From positions 4,112,501-4,176,500 of the forward strand of contig NC_019748.1 of NCBI RefSeq assembly GCF_000317575.1: a stretch of DNA of 64,000 nt, read 5' to 3'. Below, one piece after another: positions 52,995-61,721 of this stretch. This DNA comes from Stanieria cyanosphaera PCC 7437 (GTDB lineage Bacteria > Cyanobacteriota > Cyanobacteriia > Cyanobacteriales > Xenococcaceae). The notes beneath the pieces are model-generated. The model had not been told where the DNA came from. It saw only the letters and a list, made by a program, of their open reading frames with translations, and made no database searches. The position numbers were made by a program, and so were the translations under genes. The number at the start of each line of letters is the position of its first letter. Position 1 is the stretch's first letter.

Positions 52995-54076
52995 TGAGTC
53001 ATCCCTATACAGCGGTGCTAATTGTTCCTACGGGAGTAGGGGCTGCGATTGGAGGTTATGCAGGAGATGCTTTACCTGTAGCAAGAGCTATGGCTCAAGT
53101 TTGTGATCGCGTTCTGACTCATCCTAATGTCCTGAATGGCGCACAATTGTATTGGTCGATGGACAATACTTATTATGTCGAAGGTTATGGCTTGGATCGG
53201 TTTGCTGCTTCTAATTGGGGATTGCAACCTGTCCACCAAAATCGCATAGGATTGTTGCTAGATCGAGGAATTGAGACAGAATTACGCCTGCGTCATCTTC
53301 AGGCAGCCGATGCAACTAGAGCAACTTTGGGACTAAATCTAACTGATTACGTAGTCACTGATGCGCCTCTAGAAGTTCAATTACGCACCGCTGCTTCGGG
53401 AGCAAGTTGGGGAACGATTGGCAATCCAGCCAGTTTGTTACGAGGAGCAGAAAAACTAATTCGTCAGGCAGGAGCAAATGCGATCGCAGTTGTAGCTCGA
53501 TTTCCTGATGAGCAAGAAAGTTTAGCTTTAAATAATTATCGTCATGGCGCAGGAGTAGACCCCTTAGCAGGAGCAGAAGCCGTTATTTCTCATTTATTAG
53601 TACGTCAGTTTCAAATTCCCGCAGCCCACGCACCTGCTTTAAATCCTTTACCTTTAGAACCTAATTTATCCCCCCGTGCAGCAGCCGAAGAATTGGGTTA
53701 TACTTTTCTGCCTTGTGTTTTAGTAGGATTATCACGCGCACCTCAATTTGTCACTCCTCAAAAGTCAACTTCAGCACGAACATCACCAGCCCTAGAAGTT
53801 TCTGCAACAATCTGGGCAAATCAAGTAGATACGGTAATCGTACCTGCTAGTGCTTGTGGTGGTAGTGCTATACTCAGTTTTAGTGGCACGTCAACTCAAA
53901 TTATTGCTGTAGAAGAAAATACTACTCAAATGCAAGTTCCTCCTGAACCATTGGGAATCAAAGCAATTAGAGTAAACTCTTATTTAGAGGCTTTAGGGAT
54001 TGTAGTAGCCCATCGTGCTGGTATTAATGCCGATGCCCTCCGTCCTTCGTTATCATCTCTTCGTTGTTTAGCTTAA
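52994..54076 (+). CDS. DUF3326 family protein
   Basis: 360 residues from GTG 52994. It has the family's conserved segments as I recall them: LIVPTGVGAAIGGYAGDALP, NVLNGAQLYWSMDNTYYVEG, GIETELRLRHLQAADATRAT, AIAVVARFPD and the C-terminal VVAHRAGINADALRPSLSSL. The family is found in cyanobacteria and plastid-bearing algae/plants and has no assigned function to my knowledge. The Gly-rich loops suggest nucleotide or phosphate binding. It is coupled to the small gene upstream and followed by a CPBP protease gene after 4 bp. Confidence 0.8.
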   Translation: MSHPYTAVLIVPTGVGAAIGGYAGDALPVARAMAQVCDRVLTHPNVLNGAQLYWSMDNTYYVEGYGLDRFAASNWGLQPVHQNRIGLLLDRGIETELRLRHLQAADATRATLGLNLTDYVVTDAPLEVQLRTAASGASWGTIGNPASLLRGAEKLIRQAGANAIAVVARFPDEQESLALNNYRHGAGVDPLAGAEAVISHLLVRQFQIPAAHAPALNPLPLEPNLSPRAAAEELGYTFLPCVLVGLSRAPQFVTPQKSTSARTSPALEVSATIWANQVDTVIVPASACGGSAILSFSGTSTQIIAVEENTTQMQVPPEPLGIKAIRVNSYLEALGIVVAHRAGINADALRPSLSSLRCLA

Positions 54077-54080
54077 ATCA

Positions 54081-54671
54081 GTGGCAAATTATAATAATTC
54101 AGAAATCGAACCTCTCAGCCGTACCCAGATTTTAGTAGTGATGGGTGTTACTGCGGTGATTTTGTTAGGCGTAGCTAAAATATGGCAAAGGTTGGGTTCT
54201 GTAAAACTTTTACCTGTAATCTTCGACCTCAATGCCTTAATTTGGGGTATCGGTATGGCAGCAGGTATTACTGTTGCTAGTAGTATGATTTATTGGCTTT
54301 GGCCTGCTTATCGTCAAAGTGCCGATATTTATTTGGAATTAGTCATTAAACCGTTAGTTTTACCTGATTTAATTTGGTTAGGTCTTCTTCCTGGTTTAAG
54401 TGAAGAATTATTATTTCGAGGCGTAATGTTACCTGCCTTGGGGTTAAATTTAGCTGCTGTAATTATCTCTAGTTTATTATTTGGAGTTCTTCATCTAAGT
54501 GGTGCTGGACAGTGGCCTTATGTAGTATGGGCAACAATAGTAGGTTTTGCTTTAGGCTACAGTGCCTTATTTACAGGTAATTTATTAATCCCAATTATTG
54601 CCCATATTACTACTAACTTAGTTTCCAGTGTTTTGTGGAAAATAACTCATCCTCAAACAAGCCAAGAATAG
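54081..54671 (+). CDS. CPBP-family intramembrane metalloprotease
   Basis: 196 residues from GTG 54081, about six helices. The diagnostic motifs are GLSEELLFRGVMLPALG (EExxxR), LLFGVLHLSG (FxxxH) and IPIIAHITTNLVSSVLW (HxxxN-type). CPBP/Abi proteases include CAAX prenyl proteases and bacteriocin-immunity proteins; in cyanobacteria the substrate is unknown. It follows the DUF3326 gene by 4 bp, forming a three-gene unit, and converges with the trypsin-like protease gene. Confidence 0.88.
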   Translation: MANYNNSEIEPLSRTQILVVMGVTAVILLGVAKIWQRLGSVKLLPVIFDLNALIWGIGMAAGITVASSMIYWLWPAYRQSADIYLELVIKPLVLPDLIWLGLLPGLSEELLFRGVMLPALGLNLAAVIISSLLFGVLHLSGAGQWPYVVWATIVGFALGYSALFTGNLLIPIIAHITTNLVSSVLWKITHPQTSQE

Positions 54672-54693
54672 ACAACACCTTACGTCTCTACTA

Positions 54694-56043
54694 TTATTTT
54701 TGGCAAGATTCTCCTAACAGAAGAAAACGACAGCCCGCCGAAGGTTCGTCTCTAATCATATTTTTGATCGAAAAACCTTCGTAAATATCTTCAACTACAT
54801 CTTGTTTGTCATTAAGATCGTAACTGCCAGCTAAATCTTGATTGGGGTCAAAATCTAATGTGCCACTAGCATTATTATTCGTTTTGACTGGAGTTAAAGC
54901 AGCTTTAATTGTTGCAGAAGAAGGTGGTTGATAGTTAAAAGGTAATTCTATCTCTAAAGGATTCCATAAATTTAAAAAGTTATTTAAATTCTGTCCACTA
55001 CTAAACCTAGTGTGTAGAGTTGGTGGATCGTATTTAACTGCATCTGAAACGGTTTTTGCTAAGTCTTCTGACTCAAAACTAGCCGATTCAAAATTTGAAA
55101 TCGAACAGTATTGTTGAACTATTTTACCTTTATCTGCCGAACCGCGTCCGTGAACTCCGATGACATAACCATTGCTATCAAACACAGGTCCTCCACTCAT
55201 GCCAGGACGAGTTTGATCGAAATAAAAAAGACTGTAACCATTTTCTCCTTGTTGAGGTTGAATTTTTCTGGTAATTGGAGTCCAAGCTAAACGTCTTTGT
55301 CGACGAGCAACTTTTCCTCGACATTCTCCTGTAACTGGATCTTGTTCTTTTTCTGGATCTGGCCAACCAGAAATATAAATTCGTTCTTCAATTTGAACAT
55401 TATCTACATTACCTAGTGAGGCAACAGGATAATTGCGATCGCTTCTAAAACTAACTACGGCTAAATCAGGCCCTGCTACTCTAGTAGGAATTGCTAGAGA
55501 ATAGCAACCAAAACGCAGCAACCTACTAACAGGATTGGGTTGATCGTCCAACGGACAATCTCTGCGATCGCTAATATTATCAACCTGATGTACTAGTCCA
55601 TCATTCGTCCGAATGCCGTAGACATAATTTGCGTCTAAGTCGTTTTGTTTAAAGTTGTGGGTAACGGTTAAAACGTAATAAGTATTGTCGTTTTTGGCAA
55701 TAATTACTCCAGAACCAGGATTCCAAACTCCATCAGGATTACTTTCTCTGGCTATAGGATTGTTGCGATTAGCTTCTAATTCTTTGACTAATTCAGGTGT
55801 TAATCCAGGTGCAATTAAAACTGTAGTTTGTCTAGCGATTGAGTTGATTTCTTCGAGAGATAATTCTGCTGAGGCTGGAGCAATGATTAAACTGTTTAAA
55901 AACAGTATGCCTAAAATTTGATAAATAAGATTAATTTTTTTTAATTTTACTGAAGATGAATTAAGAAATCTAAAACAAGATTTGCCTAAATTGTTTTGTG
56001 GTTTTTTGTGGTTAATCGCTTTAGATTTATTGTTGGAAAACAT
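54694..56043 (-). CDS. Secreted trypsin-like serine protease
   Basis: 449 residues. A long basic N-terminus leads into a signal sequence (INLIYQILGILFLNSLIIAP, cleavage at ASA). The S1 fold shows the triad: His in YVLTVTHNF, Asp in GPDLAVVSFRS, and Ser in RPGMSGGPVFDSNG. GYVIGVHGRG follows the Ser. The C-terminal ~120 residues (NNFLNLWNPLEIELP onwards) are not part of the protease core and have no recognisable domain. It is probably periplasmic or secreted. There is no PDZ domain, so it is not a Deg/HtrA protease. Confidence 0.85.
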   Translation of the reverse strand: MFSNNKSKAINHKKPQNNLGKSCFRFLNSSSVKLKKINLIYQILGILFLNSLIIAPASAELSLEEINSIARQTTVLIAPGLTPELVKELEANRNNPIARESNPDGVWNPGSGVIIAKNDNTYYVLTVTHNFKQNDLDANYVYGIRTNDGLVHQVDNISDRRDCPLDDQPNPVSRLLRFGCYSLAIPTRVAGPDLAVVSFRSDRNYPVASLGNVDNVQIEERIYISGWPDPEKEQDPVTGECRGKVARRQRRLAWTPITRKIQPQQGENGYSLFYFDQTRPGMSGGPVFDSNGYVIGVHGRGSADKGKIVQQYCSISNFESASFESEDLAKTVSDAVKYDPPTLHTRFSSGQNLNNFLNLWNPLEIELPFNYQPPSSATIKAALTPVKTNNNASGTLDFDPNQDLAGSYDLNDKQDVVEDIYEGFSIKNMIRDEPSAGCRFLLLGESCQK

Positions 56044-56190
56044 AGGAAAAATTTAGTTTTTTTATATTCTTTTTTGATTGATCATAACTTAAATCGTATT
56101 TTGAATTTAATATTTTTTTACAAAAACTTGAGTTTAACCAAAATTGAGAATATTTTTAAATAATAGTAATTCTCGCCACAGATAAAGAAC

Positions 56191-56793
56191 CTAATTTCTG
56201 TCTTTTACCTTCTGCCTTCTGCTTCTTGCTTTCTCTTTCCTTTGAGGTTTCTTTAGCCCAGGTGGCACACTTTTAATTTTTAATTGGTTCTTTTGACGGT
56301 TTTTCCAATGGGAATGACACCAATCACTCAAAGAATGACTCATTGCTCCTAATTCCAAACCGATCACACCAGCAATGATTTCTGCTAAATATTTGTGCAA
56401 ACTTAATTGAATTGCTTGTCTAGCTACTTGTTGCCAGTTCCACTCAAAACCCCAAATTAATTGAAGAATTGCTACTACAAAAATAGCAAGCAATAAACAA
56501 AATATTAATAAATAAATTAATCTAACAACTGTACCAATAATGAAGCCATGAGAAAAAAAACTTCGATGACGGAATAAATAGCGATAAGGTAACCAAAGCG
56601 AACGAAATAACCCCCAACGTTTAAACTGGATCGAATATATATCTAAATCTGGACCAAACATCAATCCGCTAAACAGGAATGATCCAGCAAGAATAAGCGT
56701 TAATTCACCATTGCGAGTTAAACAAAAAGAAATACCAGCAAGCCAAGGTAAACTCCAAAGAGTGATGCGATCGTGGGTCTGACCAGAAGGCAT
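56191..56793 (-). CDS. DUF2227 putative metal-binding membrane protein
   Basis: 200 residues. Histidines and aspartates typical of the family: MPSGQTHDRITLW, FGPDLDIYS, FRHRSFFSHGFIIG, and MSHSLSDWCHSHW. Two or three hydrophobic segments are present (LTLILAGSFLFSGLMF, LIYLLIFCLLLAIFVVAILQ). The family is predicted to bind metal; function is unknown. The last ~15 residues (KARSRRQKVKDRN) are encoded by a TGCCTTC-type heptamer repeat, so the natural tail may have been replaced. Confidence 0.85.
   Translation of the reverse strand: MPSGQTHDRITLWSLPWLAGISFCLTRNGELTLILAGSFLFSGLMFGPDLDIYSIQFKRWGLFRSLWLPYRYLFRHRSFFSHGFIIGTVVRLIYLLIFCLLLAIFVVAILQLIWGFEWNWQQVARQAIQLSLHKYLAEIIAGVIGLELGAMSHSLSDWCHSHWKNRQKNQLKIKSVPPGLKKPQRKEKARSRRQKVKDRN
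56198..56240. repeat. Heptamer repeat (CTGCCTT type) inside the end of the DUF2227 gene
   Basis: TTACCTTCTGCCTTCTGCTT continues into TTGCTTTCTCTTTCC. The first two units match the heptamer at 16981-16999. It covers about the last 15 codons of the DUF2227 gene on the minus strand. Confidence 0.6.
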
Positions 56794-56933
56794 AGTATGA
56801 TTAAATTAATTTTTTAATGTAGCAACCCATCGTACTAAATTTTGTTAAAACACACCATTTATAGCAGTTCTTATTTTTTTGAAATCACCCTAAGATACTG
56901 GTTGATGGTTATTAGTAAAGTAAAAAGTAAAAA

Positions 56934-56965
56934 ACTGGTAACTGGTCACTGGTAACTGATAACTG
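56934..56965. repeat. Heptamer repeat (AACTGGT type)
   Basis: ACTGGTAACTGGTCACTGG is followed by TAACTGATAACTGA, four to five units. GTAAAAAACTGGT upstream of it matches the reversed composite repeat at 35341-35370. Confidence 0.75.
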
Positions 56966-56986
56966 AAAAAATTGTTTTAGTTGCCT

Positions 56987-57016
56987 AAAAACACTAAATG
57001 CCCTCTTGACAGGGCA
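56987..57016 (-). terminator. Terminator after the 64-aa gene
   Basis: On the minus strand TGCCCT-GTCAAG-AGGGCA (57016-56999) is followed by TTTAGTGTTTTT. It lies 42 bp past the stop of the small gene. Confidence 0.5.
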
Positions 57017-57057
57017 AAATCTAGTTATGGGGATTTTTGGTTTGCGTTTCAAAATAA

Positions 57058-57252
57058 CTAATAAGCTAAGGTAGCTAAAGTTTCTTTCAAATAACGACGT
57101 ACTTGTAAATCTAAACTTTCTTGAGTTTCTACTGATTGTTCTGTTAACCAACGTTGGAAACCAGAACTTCTAGCGATCGCTTGCTTTAAACTCAACCAAA
57201 TTTCTTGGTCTTGCTCAAATTGGTTTGGCGAGGCAATTATTGAATTTCCCAT
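57058..57252 (-). CDS. Conserved small hypothetical protein (64 aa)
   Basis: 64 residues, ATG 57252 with AAAGGT upstream. It is predicted helical: FEQDQEIWLSLKQAIARSSG, then FQRWLTEQSVETQESLDLQV and RRYLKETLATLAY. No cysteines or membrane helix. It resembles small conserved cyanobacterial proteins of unknown function; I cannot name it. It stands between the DUF2227 gene and the low-complexity-tail membrane protein on the same strand. Confidence 0.65.
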   Translation of the reverse strand: MGNSIIASPNQFEQDQEIWLSLKQAIARSSGFQRWLTEQSVETQESLDLQVRRYLKETLATLAY

Positions 57253-57351
57253 TAATACCTTTTGTATTTAATTGATCTTTATATCTTTAAGATAGCTTAA
57301 CTCTCCAAGTCATGAATGATACTTATTACACCAATTAAGATTTTTTTCCTA

Positions 57352-57948
57352 CTATCCTAATTGTTCTTTCGCTAAAATTGAATCAATCCAAAAACCAGGA
57401 ATAGTAAATTCTCTGGCAATTTGATCGGAGGGTAATGGCTCTGTAGCAGCTAAAGAAGCTTGATTACTCAACAAAATTCTTAAAACACTAACTGGCACTT
57501 GTAAAAACAAATTACTAGCTAGTAAACTAACTGCAGCAATAATTAATCCAATTAAATGCCACCCTTGAGACCAGGGATTAATTGGGATGAGTAAAGGAGC
57601 AAAGCTGTCTAAAAACCACAATATCAAAATCATCATTATTGCAGTAATTATACTAACAATACGATGCGATCGAGTTTTAAATTGAGCTAAAATTTGTCTT
57701 TGTTCTGAGCTTAATTGCTCTGGTTTGACAGAAAACAATAAAATACTAAAAATATCAAAGGGACGAACTAGCTGCATCCATAGTATAGGTAAAATTCCTA
57801 CCACAGCTAGCAATAATAATTCTAACCAAAACCACAATAGGGGAGTGCCAATCGATAAGCCTAGCCAGACTATTTCAAGCCATAATGGCACAAGAACAAT
57901 ACCTGTGAGATGAATCCACAAAAAAGGTTCTGAACGAAAAGAAGACAT
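57352..57948 (-). CDS. Low-complexity-tail membrane protein family (cyanobacterial)
   Basis: 198 residues with four or five helices: FLWIHLTGIVLVPLWLEIVW, FWLELLLLAVVGILPILWMQ, IVSIITAIMMILILWFLDSF and HLIGLIIAAVSLLASNLF. The start MSSFRSEPFLWIHL is the hallmark of a cyanobacterial family that usually lies next to infB. Most members end in a low-complexity tail; here the tail is short and not repetitive. Function unknown. It lies downstream of infB on the same strand, beyond the infB terminator. Confidence 0.75.
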   Translation of the reverse strand: MSSFRSEPFLWIHLTGIVLVPLWLEIVWLGLSIGTPLLWFWLELLLLAVVGILPILWMQLVRPFDIFSILLFSVKPEQLSSEQRQILAQFKTRSHRIVSIITAIMMILILWFLDSFAPLLIPINPWSQGWHLIGLIIAAVSLLASNLFLQVPVSVLRILLSNQASLAATEPLPSDQIAREFTIPGFWIDSILAKEQLG

Positions 57949-57991
57949 TTTTTTAATTAATTAAACACACTTGAGATTAATTGCAGTTGTT

Positions 57992-58022
57992 CAAAAAATA
58001 GAGGGCGAAACTTAGTTCGCCC
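57992..58022 (-). terminator. Intrinsic terminator of the rimP-nusA-ylxR-infB operon
   Basis: On the minus strand GGGCGAA-CTAAGT-TTCGCCC (58022-58003, with short overlap at the loop) is followed by TCTATTTTTT. It lies 23 bp after the infB stop codon. Confidence 0.8.
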
Positions 58023-58044
58023 CAAAAAGTTTTGTCGATTTTAA

Positions 58045-61002
58045 TTAATTAACAGAAAGAGTACGACGCTTAAAGACCATTTCGTAAGCTTCGATAATAT
58101 CTCCTTCTTGCCAATCATTAAACTTAGATGAGCCAATACCACATTCATAACCAGCATTGACTTCTTTAGCATCCTCTTTGACTCGTTTGAGAGAGTCCAT
58201 GACACCTGTGTAAATCACCGCATTGCCACGTCTTACTCTCATTTGAGCATTACGAACCATCTTACCCGATTGGACGTAACAACCAGCAACTGTTCCGCGA
58301 CCGACAGGGAAGACGGCTCTAACTTGTGCCTGACCAAGAGGTTCTTCCACTTCTTCAGGATCGAGCAGACCTTCCATTGCGCCCTGAATATCATCAAGTA
58401 GTTTGTAAATGATATTGTACTGACGAATATCTACTCCTTCACGGTCAGCAGCTTGGCGCGAACCACTGGCTAAAGTAGTGTTAAAACCAATAATTACTGC
58501 ACCACTAGCAGCAGCTAAGTCAACATCTGTTTCGGTTACTTCTCCTGGCGCAGCTAAGAGAATCCGAAGTTGTACTTCATTTTGAGGCAACTGTTGCAGA
58601 GAACCAAGAATTGCTTCAACAGAACCATGAACGTCTGCTTTGAGAATTAAATTAAGCTCTTTAAGTTCTCCTTCTTGAGCTTGAGCCGATAAACTACTAA
58701 GAGTAATTCTTCGAGAAGACATAGCCTGCTGAAGACGAGAATCTCTTTGTTGTTCTGCCCTTGCTTCTGCTACTACCCGAGCTTCTTTTTCAGTAGGATA
58801 GACATCAAATTCGTCTCCTGCTTCTGGAACATCGTTAAGTCCTAAAACTTCTACGGCAAAAGAAGGAGTAGCTGCTTCAACTTTATTTCCGCGATCGCCG
58901 ACCATTGCCCGAATTTTGCCAAAGACAGAACCAGCGACGATATTATCTCCAACTCGGAGAGTTCCATTTTGAACTAATAAAGTAGCTACAGGACCTCTAG
59001 CACGATCAAGATTAGATTCAATCACCGTTCCTTTGGCAAGACGGTCAGGATTAGCGGATAATTCTTCGATTTCTGCAACTAACAGAATCATTTCCAAAAG
59101 ATTATCCAGATTTTCGCCTTTTAGCGCGCTAACTGGTACCATAATCGTGTCGCCACCCCAATCTTCTGCAACTAATCCTAGTTCAGTTAACTCTTGTTTA
59201 ATTCGCTCAGGATTAGATTCTGGTTTATCAATTTTGTTGATTGCGACAATAATAGGTACTTCTGCTGCTTTAGCGTGACTAATTGCCTCTCTAGTTTGAG
59301 GCTGTACCCCATCATCTGCTGCCACGACTAAAATAGCAATGTCAGTTACTCGTGTACCTCTTGCTCTCATGGCTGTGAAAGCTTCGTGTCCTGGAGTATC
59401 AAGGAAAACAATTTGCTGTTGGTTGCCGTTGTGTTCGATATCAACGTGATAGGCACCAATATGTTGGGTAATACCGCCAGCTTCTCCCTGAGCAACTTTA
59501 CTTTGTCTAATCGAATCAAGTAAAGTCGTTTTACCGTGGTCAACGTGTCCCATGATGGTAACTACAGGAGGACGAGTTTGAAGATTATCGAGGTCAGCAG
59601 CGTCTAACATTTCGGTTTCTTTGGCTGCTGCTGATTTAATCTCTGGAGTTTCTACTTTGACTCCTAATTCTTCTGCTACAGCACGAGCAGTTTCTAATTC
59701 CAAAGATTGGGTAATATTAACTGCAATTCCCTTAAAGAAAAGACTTTTAATAATATCTGTTTCTGGGGTATTGAGTAGGTCAGCTAATTCACGAACAGTA
59801 AGGTTATGAGAAAGTACGACAGATTCTGGTGGCCCTGTTACAACAGCGCGATCGCGCTTGTCTACTTTAGCAGCTTTTTCCGTTTTTTGGGTTGGTTTTT
59901 TAACTTTATTAGCTGTAGCAGCAACTGGCTGTTTTTCTAAAGATTTGGGTCTAGCAGGACGAGCCGTAGCCAAACTTACGGCTGTAGATATCAATGAGCT
60001 ATCTAATTCTGTATCAAAATCATCATCATCATCATCAACTAAAGGCTTAGGACGACGCTTGGCTTTATTGGCTGTTTTTGCTTTGCCAGCCTTAGCTGAA
60101 TCAAGACTTTCTTCCTCTTCTTCTTCTTCCCAATCGGCTGTTTTTCCTTTGCGAGGTAAATCTGGTCGTTTTAATTTGAGTTTTTTCTCTTTTTTAACAC
60201 CTGAATCCAAATCAAATTCTTCAGTTTCTTCAGCTACTTCTTCATCAACTGCTGTTACCGCAACTTCTTCTTTGATCTCATCAACTGGTTTAGGCGGTTG
60301 AGGTCGTTGTAATTTAGGTAGTGAAGGTTGCGATTTGATTTTGGCTTTAGCTTTGTTAACAGTTTTTTCTGGTGTAGCTACTTTCAACTCTGGCGAAGCT
60401 ATTTCTTCTTCTGGAGCAACAGGTTTGCTAGAGGCTTGTTTTTGGGCATCTCTAGCTGGAGCTTTAACTAACTGAGGTCTTGATGGAGGACTAACTAGTT
60501 TGGGTTTAGCTGCTGTTGGTCTTTCTACCACGGTCTTTTCTACTGATTCTGCTGGAGAGTTTGTTTCTAAAGTTGGTTTAGGAGGTTGTTTCAGTTGAGA
60601 TTGAGTAGGGTTAGATGATGATAAAGATGTTGGTGGATTAGAAGATTTAGCTTGTGGTTTAGCTAGTAATTTTGGTGGCTCTGCTAAAACAGAATTAGAT
60701 TCTTTTCTAGAGGATTGAGAGGCAGAATAAGGCAGGTTTTGCTTGTGATGAATTGCCAGAATTTGTTGTTTAAGTTTATCTTTGGCTCGTTCGTCTCCTT
60801 CATGAGCGACAGACTCATTGACTGTCTTCTCAGGAACATATTTTGTTGCAGCAGTCCTAACTCGTTCAGCTTGAGATTCCGTAATTGTACTACTATGGCT
60901 CTTAACAGCTATATTTAGCTTTTCGCAGAGGTCTTTGATATCTTTGTTATCCAAATTCAATTCTTTTGATAGTTCGTATATTCTGACTTTTCCGTTGTTC
61001 AT
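58045..61002 (-). CDS. infB: Translation initiation factor IF-2
   Basis: 985 residues, typical of cyanobacteria. The N-terminal IF2_N domain ([20 protein letters not shown]) is followed by a ~330-residue Pro/Lys/Glu-rich linker with acidic runs, then a second IF2_N-like domain ([20 protein letters not shown]). The G domain has [15 protein letters not shown] (G1, residue ~487), [12 protein letters not shown] (G2), DTPGHEAF (G3) and NKIDKP (G4). Domains II-IV follow, ending [13 protein letters not shown]. It places initiator tRNA on the 30S subunit. It is the last gene of the operon; a 364-bp gap separates it from ylxR. Confidence 0.97.
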   Translation of the reverse strand: MNNGKVRIYELSKELNLDNKDIKDLCEKLNIAVKSHSSTITESQAERVRTAATKYVPEKTVNESVAHEGDERAKDKLKQQILAIHHKQNLPYSASQSSRKESNSVLAEPPKLLAKPQAKSSNPPTSLSSSNPTQSQLKQPPKPTLETNSPAESVEKTVVERPTAAKPKLVSPPSRPQLVKAPARDAQKQASSKPVAPEEEIASPELKVATPEKTVNKAKAKIKSQPSLPKLQRPQPPKPVDEIKEEVAVTAVDEEVAEETEEFDLDSGVKKEKKLKLKRPDLPRKGKTADWEEEEEEESLDSAKAGKAKTANKAKRRPKPLVDDDDDDFDTELDSSLISTAVSLATARPARPKSLEKQPVAATANKVKKPTQKTEKAAKVDKRDRAVVTGPPESVVLSHNLTVRELADLLNTPETDIIKSLFFKGIAVNITQSLELETARAVAEELGVKVETPEIKSAAAKETEMLDAADLDNLQTRPPVVTIMGHVDHGKTTLLDSIRQSKVAQGEAGGITQHIGAYHVDIEHNGNQQQIVFLDTPGHEAFTAMRARGTRVTDIAILVVAADDGVQPQTREAISHAKAAEVPIIVAINKIDKPESNPERIKQELTELGLVAEDWGGDTIMVPVSALKGENLDNLLEMILLVAEIEELSANPDRLAKGTVIESNLDRARGPVATLLVQNGTLRVGDNIVAGSVFGKIRAMVGDRGNKVEAATPSFAVEVLGLNDVPEAGDEFDVYPTEKEARVVAEARAEQQRDSRLQQAMSSRRITLSSLSAQAQEGELKELNLILKADVHGSVEAILGSLQQLPQNEVQLRILLAAPGEVTETDVDLAAASGAVIIGFNTTLASGSRQAADREGVDIRQYNIIYKLLDDIQGAMEGLLDPEEVEEPLGQAQVRAVFPVGRGTVAGCYVQSGKMVRNAQMRVRRGNAVIYTGVMDSLKRVKEDAKEVNAGYECGIGSSKFNDWQEGDIIEAYEMVFKRRTLSVN

Positions 61003-61366
61003 CCACTACGCCCCTTAATACCTTAATATCGATTAACTGGGTTATTCCCTAATAATTTGTCTGTGTATGTGGTCTTTCATGTTGCCGTTTGGTTATTGAT
61101 AAATGTTTTATAACTACGACGGTTGGTGAGGTACTTACCCCGCCAGAGACTGATTAAGCGTTCAAGTCTACCCTTTAATTCCTGTGTTGTCTTCAGGAGT
61201 TCAGGATTTAGGCTTATCTGCTTTGTTTAATGTTATGTTGTAATTTAGTTGAAGGCTAACAATACCCCCTATCGATCTATTTTAAGGAAAAATACAGAAG
61301 TGTTTTTTAGCTTTTTAGTTTAAGTTAGAAAAATTAGTTGTCAAGGTTAGCGAGCGAACAACTCAC
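61003..61366. other. 364-bp gap between ylxR and infB
   Basis: The genes are usually close in this operon, so the gap probably holds an infB promoter or leader. I see no ORF, tRNA or terminator. TTTAAGGAAAAATACAG and other AT-rich stretches are present. Confidence 0.4.
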
Positions 61367-61630
61367 TCACTTATTTTGACATTTTGTTTTCAAGCATTGA
61401 GCTAAACTTCGATAAATTTCTTCTGGAATATTAGCTCGTAAAGAACGCCCTAAACGATTTTTGTGACGAGCTTTTAATAAACAATCCTCCTCAGGACACA
61501 AATATGCTGAACGTCCCATTCCTTCTTCTAGTTTAATTTGGTGAGAGGGATATATTCTAACAATCCGCAGAAATGAATTTTTTGGAGCTATTTTTCGACA
61601 ACTAAGACAACGTCGATAGTTTGGTTGCAT
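61367..61630 (-). CDS. ylxR: YlxR family (DUF448) RNA-binding protein
   Basis: 87 residues. RRCLSCRKIAPKNSFLRIVR is the family signature (RxCxxCRxxxP), followed by GMGRSAYLCPEEDCLLKARH and KNRLGRSLRANIPEEIY. YlxR is a small protein coded between nusA and infB in many bacteria; RNA binding and, in some species, RNase P activation have been reported. It follows nusA by 91 bp. Confidence 0.9.
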   Translation of the reverse strand: MQPNYRRCLSCRKIAPKNSFLRIVRIYPSHQIKLEEGMGRSAYLCPEEDCLLKARHKNRLGRSLRANIPEEIYRSLAQCLKTKCQNK

Positions 61631-61721
61631 GAAAAAAATGAACTAATTGATTGAGATGGAAATGGGATTGAGCTTAATTAGCAGGCAATTGATAGATTTG
61701 CCCGCCTACAAACTAAAGCTT

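Noticed and set aside
56934-56965. Short tandem repeat that could suggest a CRISPR array
   Set aside because: The units are 7 bp, contiguous and without unique spacers; this is a heptamer microsatellite typical of cyanobacteria.
59858-60301. 147-codon plus-strand frame opposite infB
   Set aside because: It mirrors the Lys/Glu/Pro-rich IF-2 linker and is almost all Ser/Leu/Ala; a shadow of low-complexity coding sequence.
61140-61220. GTTCAAGTC segment resembling a tRNA T-loop
   Set aside because: No complementary T-stem, acceptor stem or anticodon arm can be built on either strand.
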